Positions 1 through 5,121 of a DNA stretch of 8,037 nucleotides are shown piece after piece. Both the position numbers and the translations under genes were made by a program. This stretch comes from Trebonia sp. (lineage in GTDB: Bacteria > Actinomycetota > Actinomycetes > Streptosporangiales > Streptosporangiaceae), in assembly GCA_030038035.1 (NCBI GenBank), contig JASHPP010000589.1, forward strand, positions 1-8,037. Reading direction: 5' to 3'. Numbering within the stretch: the first letter of the stretch is position 1; every line of letters begins with the position of its first letter. The notes under the pieces are model-generated. The model worked only from the letters and a program-made list of their open reading frames with translations. It was not told the DNA's origin and searched no databases.

Positions 1-71
1 GCCAGCGCCTCCTGCCTCGTGGGGAGCTCACGGTCCAGGGCCTTGTCGGCGAGGGTGTCCAGCCAAGTCAT
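1..71 (-). CDS. bioB: Biotin synthase BioB, N-terminal fragment (cut by window edge)
   Basis: Only the first 23 codons and part of the next are visible, read leftward from an ATG whose complement is at 69-71. The peptide begins MTWLDTLADKALDRELPTR and continues QEAL. From memory this resembles the N-terminus of actinobacterial biotin synthase, which starts with a short helix followed by a PTREEALAVL-like stretch. BioB is a radical-SAM enzyme that inserts sulfur into dethiobiotin in the last step of biotin synthesis. Its CxxxCxxC cluster motif would lie outside the window, so the call rests on the leader alone. No Shine-Dalgarno box is visible before the ATG. A TACGGT hexamer on the minus strand (complement of 79-84) ends 7 nt before it, which would suit a leaderless transcript. 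The gene diverges from the dehydrogenase that starts at 160. Confidence 0.6.
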   Translation of the reverse strand, partial: MTWLDTLADKALDRELPTRQEAL

Positions 72-102
72 GGGACAGACCGTATCAGCCGGGTCGCCCG
101 TG

Positions 103-132
103 CTGACTGCGGACGGGCGCGGCGGATAGAGT
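103..132 (+). promoter_or_regulatory. Candidate promoter of the hydroxyacid dehydrogenase gene
   Basis: CTGACT (103-108) and TAGAGT (127-132) are separated by 18 bp. They fit the actinobacterial housekeeping pattern of TTGAC-like -35 and TAnnnT -10 boxes. The predicted transcript start near 139 would leave a leader of about 20 nt containing the GGAGG box at 148-152. The call comes from motif reading only; promoter-like pairs can occur by chance. Confidence 0.35.
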
Positions 133-159
133 CGCCACGGACCGTTTGGAGGAATTGAC

Positions 160-1116
160 TTGCGCATCGCCATCCTCGACGACTACCAGCGGGTGGCCCT
201 GGCCAGCGCCGACTGGACGGCCCTGGACGCGGCGGAGGTGACGCCGTTCCACGCCCACATCGCCGACACCGCCGACCTGGTGGCCGAACTGCGGCCGTTC
301 GACGTCATCGTGGCGATGCGGGAGCGCACCCCGTTCACCGCCGAGCGCATCCGGCTGCTGCCCGGGCTGCGGCTGCTGGTCACGACCGGGATGGCGAACG
401 CGTCGATCGACCTGGCGGCGGCGGACGCGGCCGGCGTGACCGTGTGCGGCACCCGCGGCAGCGCCGGGGCCACCCCCGAGCTGACCTGGGCGCTGATCCT
501 GGCGCTCGTCCGGCACGTGCCTGAAGAGGACCGGCGGATCCGCGCGGGGGGCTGGCAGCAGACGGTGGGGTTCGGGCTGCGCGGCCGGACGCTTGGCGTG
601 GTGGGGCTGGGCACCATCGGCCGGCGGGTGGCGGCGGTCGGGCTGGCGTTCGGCATGGAGGTGCTCGGGTGGAGCCAGAACCTGTCGCCGGCGGTCGCCG
701 CGGAGGCTGGCGTGAGCCCGGTCGGCAAGGACGAGCTGTTCGCCGTCAGCGACGTGATCACCGTGCACTACAAGCTGAGCGAGCGTTCGGCCGGGCTGAT
801 CGGCGCGCGCGAGCTGGGGCTGATGAAGCCCACCGCGTTCCTTGTGAACACCTCCCGCGGGCCGATCGTCGACGAGGACGCTCTGCTCGCATCCCTGCAC
901 GCCGGGGCTATCGCGGGTGCCGCGCTTGACGTCTATGATGAGGAACCGCTGCCGGGGGGACATCCGCTGCGCGTGGCCCCGCGGACAGTGCTGACCCCGC
1001 ACGTGGGATATGTGACCGATGATGGATACCGGGCGTTCTACGGCGACGCCGTCGAGGACATCGCCGCCTTCGCCGCAGGGCGCCCGGTGCGCGTCCTCGG
1101 CACGGGTCCGCGCTGA
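160..1116 (+). CDS. D-2-hydroxyacid dehydrogenase, NAD(P)-dependent
   Basis: A 318-residue cytoplasmic oxidoreductase of the D-isomer-specific 2-hydroxyacid dehydrogenase family, which interconverts 2-keto acids and D-2-hydroxy acids. The substrate-binding domain is split between the N-terminus (about 1-100) and the C-terminus (about 285-318), flanking a Rossmann domain (about 100-284). The Rossmann motif is GxGxxG at G149, G151 and G154 (VVGLGTIGRR). The catalytic triad is complete: R233 in NTSRGPIVDE, E262 in DVYDEEPLP and H281 in LTPHVGY. The position after the second Rossmann strand reads GWSQN at 170-174, without the acidic residue that normally selects NAD. WSQN is typical of one PGDH-like subgroup of the family, so NADP use is possible but unproven. 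Translation starts at TTG, chosen because GGAGG at 148-152 sits 7 nt upstream and the N-terminus MRIAILDDYQ matches the family. Length is normal. The natural substrate cannot be told, and nearby genes give no clue. Confidence 0.93.
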   Translation: MRIAILDDYQRVALASADWTALDAAEVTPFHAHIADTADLVAELRPFDVIVAMRERTPFTAERIRLLPGLRLLVTTGMANASIDLAAADAAGVTVCGTRGSAGATPELTWALILALVRHVPEEDRRIRAGGWQQTVGFGLRGRTLGVVGLGTIGRRVAAVGLAFGMEVLGWSQNLSPAVAAEAGVSPVGKDELFAVSDVITVHYKLSERSAGLIGARELGLMKPTAFLVNTSRGPIVDEDALLASLHAGAIAGAALDVYDEEPLPGGHPLRVAPRTVLTPHVGYVTDDGYRAFYGDAVEDIAAFAAGRPVRVLGTGPR

Positions 1117-1146
1117 GGCGGAGAGCGCGGATCGTTGTGGTGTCCG

Positions 1147-1192
1147 AACAAAGCATATATTTCCCATCAACAAAGTTGACTTATCTTTGCTT
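1147..1192 (+). promoter_or_regulatory. AT-rich promoter/operator island upstream of the acyl-CoA dehydrogenase-like gene
   Basis: The 121-bp gap between the two rightward genes contains a strikingly AT-rich core in an otherwise very GC-rich window. It carries two exact copies of AACAAAG (1147-1153 and 1169-1175), 22 bp apart start to start. An inverted copy of the CAAAG part, CTTTG, lies at 1185-1189. Possible promoter boxes are TATATT (1156-1161), TTGACT (1176-1181) and TATCTT (1182-1187), but no pair has both good hexamers and a 16-18 bp spacer. The active promoter therefore cannot be fixed. The 22-bp phase places both repeats on the same helix face, as expected for a regulator binding site. 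The region has no terminator-like hairpin, so some read-through from the dehydrogenase gene is possible. Confidence 0.4.
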
Positions 1193-1237
1193 GCGTGATG
1201 TCCTTGACGGAGCAATCTCCAGGGAGGGAACCGGTCC

Positions 1238-2254
1238 ATGGCAGCGATCAGGCCTCGTGACCTGCTCTCCGACGGACTGCTGGAGCGGCTTGGCGGGACG
1301 CTGAGGGACTCGGGCGGGCTGCCGGACAGCATCCCGGCCGGCGCGGATGTCGCCGCGGCAATGACCAGGGACATCGCCAAGCTCGGCGACGTCGGCTACC
1401 TGAACGTCGCGCTGCCGGCCGAGTTCGGCGGGCTCGGCTGCACGCTGCGCCAGGCGGCCTGCGGCCAGCGCCGTCTTGCCAGGCATGCGCCGCTCACCGC
1501 GCTGGCGGTCAGCGCCCACCTGTACTGGACCGGCGCGGCGGCGGACGCCTACCGGGCCGGGGACAACTCGGTCAGGTGGATCCTGCTCGAGGCGGCGCGC
1601 GGCGCGCTGTTCGCCGCCGGGCACGGCATGCCGGGCGGCGACCTGCAGTTCGCGGCGCCGCTGTCGCGGTGCGAGCCGGCCGGGGCGAGCGGCTACCGGT
1701 TCAGGAACCCGGCGGTGCTGGCCTCGCTGACACCGGCGTGGGACTGGGCAGCCGTGCACGCCGTGACCGGCGACGGCCGGGGCCGCCCCGACGCCGTGCT
1801 CGCGTTCGCCGGGCGTGGCTCGCGATGTACGCCGGCGGCGTTCCGGCTCGCGCGGGTGCAGCCCGCGGGCACGCCCGGTGACGTCTTCATCACCAGCGCG
1901 CTCGGGTGGGGGCACGCGATCTTGGCGAGCGTGCAGTACTCGGACGCCCGGCGCGCGTTCAACCAGGCCATCGAGACCGTCGTCACGCACCAGCCCGCCA
2001 TGACCGGCGCCGACGGCGGCCACCCGCTCGACCAGTGGCCGGTCGCCGAGGCCGGCCTGCGGCTCGACGGGATGAAGGCCAAGATCGCCGAGATCACCCA
2101 TCCGTGGCCGCGCGTTCCCGGGCAGGAGCCCGACCTGGGCGGGCAGCGGCTGATCGCCATCTTCACCATGCGGCACGAGGTCGCCGAAGGCGCCAGGCTG
2201 GTGCACGGCCTGACCGCGCAGATCGCGGACGCCGCGGCGGTCGCCGCGCGCTGA
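1238..2254 (+). CDS. Acyl-CoA dehydrogenase-like protein, degenerate and C-terminally short
   Basis: 338 residues with the outline of an acyl-CoA dehydrogenase, the FAD enzymes that oxidise acyl-CoA thioesters. The N-terminal helical domain is recognisable around residues 40-110 (GYLNVALPAEFGGLG at 53-67). The middle domain follows at about 150-220 (SGYRFRNPAVLASLTPAWDW), then the start of the C-terminal helical domain (ASVQYSDARRAFNQAIE at 230-246, and AIFTMRHEVAEGARLV at 307-322). Two things are missing. The usual SEPGxGSD-like flavin/substrate motif is replaced by GHGMPGGDL (128-136). The TWDTLGMRGTGS-like segment before the C-terminal domain is absent. The protein also stops where the last helices would begin, about 40-50 residues short of the family's usual 380-400, and I see no continuation in other frames. 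Activity is therefore doubtful; it may be an inactive paralogue or a decaying gene. The start is well supported by AGGGAGGG (1221-1228), 9 nt upstream. GC content and codon use match the neighbours. Confidence 0.8.
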   Translation: MAAIRPRDLLSDGLLERLGGTLRDSGGLPDSIPAGADVAAAMTRDIAKLGDVGYLNVALPAEFGGLGCTLRQAACGQRRLARHAPLTALAVSAHLYWTGAAADAYRAGDNSVRWILLEAARGALFAAGHGMPGGDLQFAAPLSRCEPAGASGYRFRNPAVLASLTPAWDWAAVHAVTGDGRGRPDAVLAFAGRGSRCTPAAFRLARVQPAGTPGDVFITSALGWGHAILASVQYSDARRAFNQAIETVVTHQPAMTGADGGHPLDQWPVAEAGLRLDGMKAKIAEITHPWPRVPGQEPDLGGQRLIAIFTMRHEVAEGARLVHGLTAQIADAAAVAAR

Positions 2255-2256
2255 CG

Positions 2257-2291
2257 GGGCCCGGGCCGGCGCGCGCTGAACGGCCGCGCCG
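2257..2291. terminator. Possible bidirectional terminator between convergent genes
   Basis: The 41-bp gap between two convergent stop codons holds two GC-rich dyads. One is the 10-nt palindrome GGCCCGGGCC (2258-2267). The other is a 7-bp stem, CGGCGCG (2267-2273) with CGCGCCG (2285-2291), around an 11-nt loop. They overlap by one base and neither is followed by a T-run. In such GC-rich DNA short dyads are common, so this rests on placement as much as on structure. Confidence 0.3.
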
Positions 2292-2295
2292 CAGG

Positions 2296-3123
2296 TCAGG
2301 GCTTGCGGCCGACGCCGCCAAGCATGAGCGTGCTGCCCGTGTCAAGCGGCAGCGGCACCGGCTCCTCGGGACGCCACAGCGGCAGGAAGACCACGCCGGG
2401 CTCCACGAGGTCGAGGCCGTCGAAGAACCGCACGATCTGCTCGCGGCTGCGCGTCTGCCCGCGGCCGAGGCTCTGCCGCAGCACCTGCTCGTTCGCCCGG
2501 GCCTCCGCGGAGGCGTCGCAGAAGTGAGTCAGCTGCATGTAGCTGCCTGGTACCAGCGCCTCCTTGTACCTGGAGACGATGCCGTAGGGGTCCTCCTCGT
2601 CCAGGACGTGGTGGATGACGGCGTTGAGGATCAGGCCGACCGGCTGGGCGAAGTCGAGGAAGTCGGCGACCCCTGGCGTCGCGAGCAGCTTGTCCGGGTC
2701 CCTGACGTCGCCGAGGACGACGGTGGTCGAGGCGTTGTCCACGAGCAGCGCCAGGCCGTGGATGTAGGCGCTGTAGTCGTTGTCCACGTACACCACGCGG
2801 GCGGCGGGGTTGACCGCCTGGGCGATCTGGTGGGTGTTCTGCGCGGTGGGCAGGCCGGAGCCGAGGTCGAGGAACTGGGCGATGCCCAGGCCGGACATGA
2901 ACCGCACGGCGCGCCCAAGCGCCGCCCGGTTGAGGCGAGCTCCGCTGCCGCCGTCGCCCATCGCCCTGACCGCCTGCTCGGCGACCGCGCGGTCCACCGC
3001 GAAGTTGTCCTTGCCGCCGAGGATGGCGTCGTAGACCCGCGCCACGCTTGGCTTGGTCGTGTCGATCTCCGGCGGGACATACGTGGGGTCAACCTTGGCC
3101 CACGCCATGTCGCTGTCCGCCAT
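2296..3123 (-). CDS. SAM-dependent methyltransferase, actinobacterial PF04672 (DUF574) type
   Basis: 275 residues. The SAM-binding Rossmann fold is clear: motif I is FLDLGSGLPT (84-93), the acidic ribose-binding strand end is VVYVDND (110-116), and GDVRDPDKL follows at 138-146. The N-terminal stretch KPSVARVYDAILGGKDNFAVD (24-44) and the NTHQIAQ segment after motif I are typical of the PF04672 family. That family is common in actinomycetes, often in many copies per genome, and the acceptor substrates of most members are unknown. The C-terminal part (HFCDASAEARA, then FFDGLDLVEPGVV) also fits. Length is normal. The start was chosen because AGGGAGG (complement of 3130-3136) lies 6 nt upstream. 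The open frame runs further upstream, but only antisense to the exporter gene. The gene is convergent with the acyl-CoA dehydrogenase-like gene and divergent from the exporter, sharing the repeat-bearing intergenic region with it. A TATTAT box on the minus strand (complement of 3169-3174) is a candidate -10. Confidence 0.9.
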   Translation of the reverse strand: MADSDMAWAKVDPTYVPPEIDTTKPSVARVYDAILGGKDNFAVDRAVAEQAVRAMGDGGSGARLNRAALGRAVRFMSGLGIAQFLDLGSGLPTAQNTHQIAQAVNPAARVVYVDNDYSAYIHGLALLVDNASTTVVLGDVRDPDKLLATPGVADFLDFAQPVGLILNAVIHHVLDEEDPYGIVSRYKEALVPGSYMQLTHFCDASAEARANEQVLRQSLGRGQTRSREQIVRFFDGLDLVEPGVVFLPLWRPEEPVPLPLDTGSTLMLGGVGRKP

Positions 3124-3168
3124 GCCGGGCCTCCCTGACTGCCGCGAATGGGATGTGCTCTCCGCCGC

Positions 3169-3174
3169 ATAATA
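3169..3174 (-). promoter_or_regulatory. Candidate -10 box of the methyltransferase promoter
   Basis: On the minus strand this reads TATTAT, 45 nt upstream of the methyltransferase ATG, and it is the only AT-rich hexamer in the intergenic region. No good -35 lies 16-18 bp further upstream. The first TGACAGCGG repeat (3198-3206) falls just beyond the expected -35 position, so a bound regulator could affect this promoter too. Confidence 0.35.
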
Positions 3175-3197
3175 GCCGGGTCGGCCGGTGCGCGGGA

Positions 3198-3248
3198 TGA
3201 CAGCGGCGCGGGCGGGGTGACAGCGGTTCGTGCGGGGTCTGACAGCGG
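3198..3248 (+). promoter_or_regulatory. Triple direct repeat TGACAGCGG, candidate operator of the exporter operon
   Basis: Three exact copies of TGACAGCGG lie at 3198-3206, 3218-3226 and 3240-3248, with start-to-start spacings of 20 and 22 bp. The GC-rich spacers also resemble each other, ending in GCGGGG before copies 2 and 3. All copies face the exporter and end 19 bp before its chosen ATG. Spacing near two helical turns puts the copies on about the same face of the DNA. SARP-family regulators are known to bind direct repeats with 11- or 22-bp periodicity, and a gene of that type converges on the exporter downstream. The link between the two is inferred. No clear -10/-35 pair for the exporter could be picked. 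Confidence 0.6.
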
Positions 3249-3267
3249 ACGGGTGGACCATGGCGGT

Positions 3268-4284
3268 ATGGCAGAAGAAACCTACGCCGTTGAGGCACGC
3301 GGGCTCGTCAAGCGGTTCGGCAAGACGACGGCGCTGGCGGGCGTGGACCTGACGGCGCGCGCGGGGACCGTGCTCGGCCTGCTCGGGCCGAACGGCGCCG
3401 GCAAGACGACCGCCGTCCGGATCCTCGCCACGCTGCTTCGGCCGGACGGCGGCGAGGCGCGCGTCTGCGGGTACAGCGTCCAGCGCGACGCGCACCGGGT
3501 GCGGCAGCTGATCGGGCTCACCGGGCAGTACGCGTCGGTGGACGAGGGCCTGTCGGGGACCAACAACCTGATCATGATCGGGCGGCTGCTCGGCATCTCG
3601 CGCGCCGCCGCGCGCGCCCGTGCCGCCGAACTGCTCGAGCGCTTCGAGCTGTCCGACGCGGCGGGACGGATCGTGAAGACCTATTCCGGCGGGATGCGGC
3701 GCAGGCTGGACCTGGCCGCCAGCCTGGTCGGGCGGCCCCGGGTGCTGTTCCTTGACGAGCCGACGACCGGGCTCGACCCGCACAGCAGGAACGAGGTGTG
3801 GGCGATGATGCGCGGCCTGGTCGCGGACGGCACGACCGTGCTGCTCACCACGCAGTACCTGGACGAGGCGGACCAGCTCGCGCACGACATCGCGGTCATC
3901 GACCACGGGACCGTGATCGCGACAGGCACGCCCGATGAGCTGAAGGCCAGGACCGGCCAGCAGGTGCTCGAGGTCACCCCGGCCGACCGCGCCAGCCTCG
4001 GCGCGGTCGCGGCGCTGCTCGCGGAGTTGACGGCGGCGGTGCCCGTCGTCGGCGAGGAGTCGGGGCGGGTGACCGTCCAGGTCGCCGACGGCAGGCAGCT
4101 GCCGGTGATCGTCCGCGCACTCGACGACAGGGGCATCGAGCTCAGCGAGTTCGCGCTCCGCAGGGCCAGCCTGGACGAAGTCTTCCTGGTCCTCACGGGG
4201 CGCCGCGAGCCCGAGGCCGGGGCCGGCGAGCCCGAGGCCGGCGACGACCTGCAGGTACCGGAGATGAACGGGAGCTCCCGATGA
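3268..4284 (+). CDS. ABC exporter ATP-binding subunit, DrrA type
   Basis: 338-residue cytoplasmic ATPase that powers an ABC-2 type exporter; relatives include the daunorubicin resistance protein DrrA. Motifs in order: Walker A GPNGAGKTT (40-48), Q-loop Q87, signature YSGGM (139-143), Walker B VLFLDEP (159-165) with catalytic E164, and D-loop GLD (168-170). The switch position reads TTQYLDEADQLA (194-205), with Gln where most ABC ATPases have His; this variant is characteristic of the DrrA group. The C-terminal regulatory domain ends with LDEVFLVLTG (302-311), a DrrA-family hallmark. A hydrophilic tail follows with a short tandem duplication (EPEAGAG, EPEAGDD). The ATG at 3268 fits the family N-terminus (YAVEARGLVKRFG) but has no convincing ribosome site; a GTG at 3253 is an in-frame alternative. 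The stop overlaps the permease start by 4 bp (ATGA), so the two are translationally coupled. The transported compound is unknown; a drug or natural product is likely by family. Confidence 0.95.
   Translation: MAEETYAVEARGLVKRFGKTTALAGVDLTARAGTVLGLLGPNGAGKTTAVRILATLLRPDGGEARVCGYSVQRDAHRVRQLIGLTGQYASVDEGLSGTNNLIMIGRLLGISRAAARARAAELLERFELSDAAGRIVKTYSGGMRRRLDLAASLVGRPRVLFLDEPTTGLDPHSRNEVWAMMRGLVADGTTVLLTTQYLDEADQLAHDIAVIDHGTVIATGTPDELKARTGQQVLEVTPADRASLGAVAALLAELTAAVPVVGEESGRVTVQVADGRQLPVIVRALDDRGIELSEFALRRASLDEVFLVLTGRREPEAGAGEPEAGDDLQVPEMNGSSR
4205..4241 (+). repeat. Tandem 21-bp duplication in the exporter ATPase tail
   Basis: The 16-bp sequence GCGAGCCCGAGGCCGG occurs exactly at 4205-4220 and 4226-4241, a 21-bp period that keeps the reading frame. 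It encodes two EPEAG units in the hydrophilic tail after the conserved C-terminal motif. The pattern suggests replication slippage in an unconstrained linker. Confidence 0.7.
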
Positions 4285-5105
4285 CGACGACGTTCGCCCC
4301 CGCACCCGCCCCCGCACCGGCCCGCCGGCTCAGCCCCGCGACGGGCCTGCGGAACTCGTTGACGCTGACCTGGCGCAGTGTGCTGAAGATCAAGACGAAC
4401 GCCGAGGACCTGTTCGGGCTGAGCCTGACGCCGATCATGTACCTGCTGCTGTTCACCTACGTGTTCGGCGGCGCGATCTCCGGGAACACCCACACGTACC
4501 TGCAGTTCGAGCTGCCGGGCATCCTCGTGCTCACCGTGGTGTTCGCCACCCTGGGCACCGGCTTCATGCTCAACCAGGACATCACCACCGGCGTCTTCGA
4601 CCGGTTCCGCAGCCTGCCGATCGCCCGCTGGGCGCCGCTGGCCGGGGCGGTGCTCGGCGACATGGTCCGCTACGTCATCTCGGTCGCGGTGACGCTCGGC
4701 TTCGGGATGATCCTGGGGTTCCGCATCGGCACCAGCCCGATCTCGGCGGCCGCCGGCTGCCTGCTGCTGCTGTTGTTCGCCCTCGCCATGTGCTGGTTCT
4801 CCGCGCTGATCGGGCTGCTGGTGAAGACGCCGCAGTCGGTCCAGCTCTTCGGGTTCCTCGCGATGTTCCCGCTGGTCTTCGGCAGCAACCTGCTGGTGCC
4901 CTTGACGACGATGCCGGGCTGGCTGCAGGCGTTCGTGAAGGTCAACCCGATCACCTACCTGACCGAGGCGGAACGCGCCCTGCTGGCCGGCGGCCCGGCC
5001 GCCGGCCCTGCGGCCGGCCCGGTGGTCAAGTCGCTGCTGTGGGCGCTGGGCATCTTCCTCGTGTTCGCCCCGCTCGCGGTGGCCGCCTACCGCCGCCGGA
5101 CCTAG
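4281..5105 (+). CDS. ABC-2 type exporter permease, DrrB type
   Basis: 274-residue inner-membrane subunit that forms the export channel with the ATPase encoded just upstream. After a cytoplasmic N-terminus with an Ala-Pro run (APAPAPAPA, 6-14), six hydrophobic segments are visible at about 47-64, 80-98, 128-147, 155-180, 187-208 and 252-270. This is the usual topology of the ABC-2 family. The cytoplasmic loop ITTGVFDRFRSLPIAR (101-116) and VNPITYLTEAERALL (221-235) are typical DrrB/ABC-2 signatures. A short Gly-Pro-Ala repeat (GGPAAGPAAGP, 237-247) extends the loop before the last helix. The ATG overlaps the ATPase stop by 4 bp. GGGAG at 4270-4274, inside a 12-nt palindrome (4269-4280), is its likely ribosome site, 6 nt upstream. 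Length is normal and no defects are seen. Confidence 0.94.
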   Translation: MTTTFAPAPAPAPARRLSPATGLRNSLTLTWRSVLKIKTNAEDLFGLSLTPIMYLLLFTYVFGGAISGNTHTYLQFELPGILVLTVVFATLGTGFMLNQDITTGVFDRFRSLPIARWAPLAGAVLGDMVRYVISVAVTLGFGMILGFRIGTSPISAAAGCLLLLLFALAMCWFSALIGLLVKTPQSVQLFGFLAMFPLVFGSNLLVPLTTMPGWLQAFVKVNPITYLTEAERALLAGGPAAGPAAGPVVKSLLWALGIFLVFAPLAVAAYRRRT

Positions 5106-5117
5106 CCACGGCGGCGG
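5090..5117. terminator. Likely terminator hairpin between exporter and regulator genes
   Basis: CCGCCGCCG (5090-5098) and CGGCGGCGG (5109-5117) form a perfect 9-bp GC stem with a 10-nt loop containing the permease stop codon TAG. The hairpin ends 4 bp before the stop codon of the convergent regulator gene, so it could serve both directions. There is no T-tract, as is common in actinobacteria. The 16-bp gap between the two stop codons leaves little room for any other terminator. Confidence 0.5.
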
Positions 5118-5121
5118 CACG

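Noticed and set aside
85..1380. A 431-residue leftward open frame antisense to the dehydrogenase
   Set aside because: It runs through the complete dehydrogenase gene and the AT-rich intergenic region, with no domain or ribosome site.
1906..3138. A 410-residue rightward open frame across the acyl-CoA dehydrogenase-like and methyltransferase genes
   Set aside because: It overlaps two well-supported genes in another frame or strand, is rich in Arg, Gly and Ala, and shows no domain; it is a GC-rich shadow.
3148..3267. A 40-residue N-terminal extension of the exporter ATPase starting at 3148
   Set aside because: It would translate the direct-repeat region, is unlike the family, and ABC homology begins right after the ATG at 3268.
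4269..4280. CGGGAGCTCCCG palindrome just before the permease start as an operator or terminator
   Set aside because: It is only 12 nt, lies inside the ATPase coding end, and is better explained as the permease ribosome site GGGAG plus codon constraint.
2296..4317. A 673-residue leftward open frame that would fuse an extra N-terminal domain to the methyltransferase
   Set aside because: The part beyond 3123 is antisense to the exporter ATPase, is Arg/Gln/His-rich with no domain, and the ATG at 3123 has a good ribosome site and matches the family N-terminus.
3681..5120. A 479-residue leftward open frame antisense to the exporter genes
   Set aside because: Gln/Arg/Glu-rich low-complexity translation typical of the antisense of high-GC genes, with no recognisable motif.
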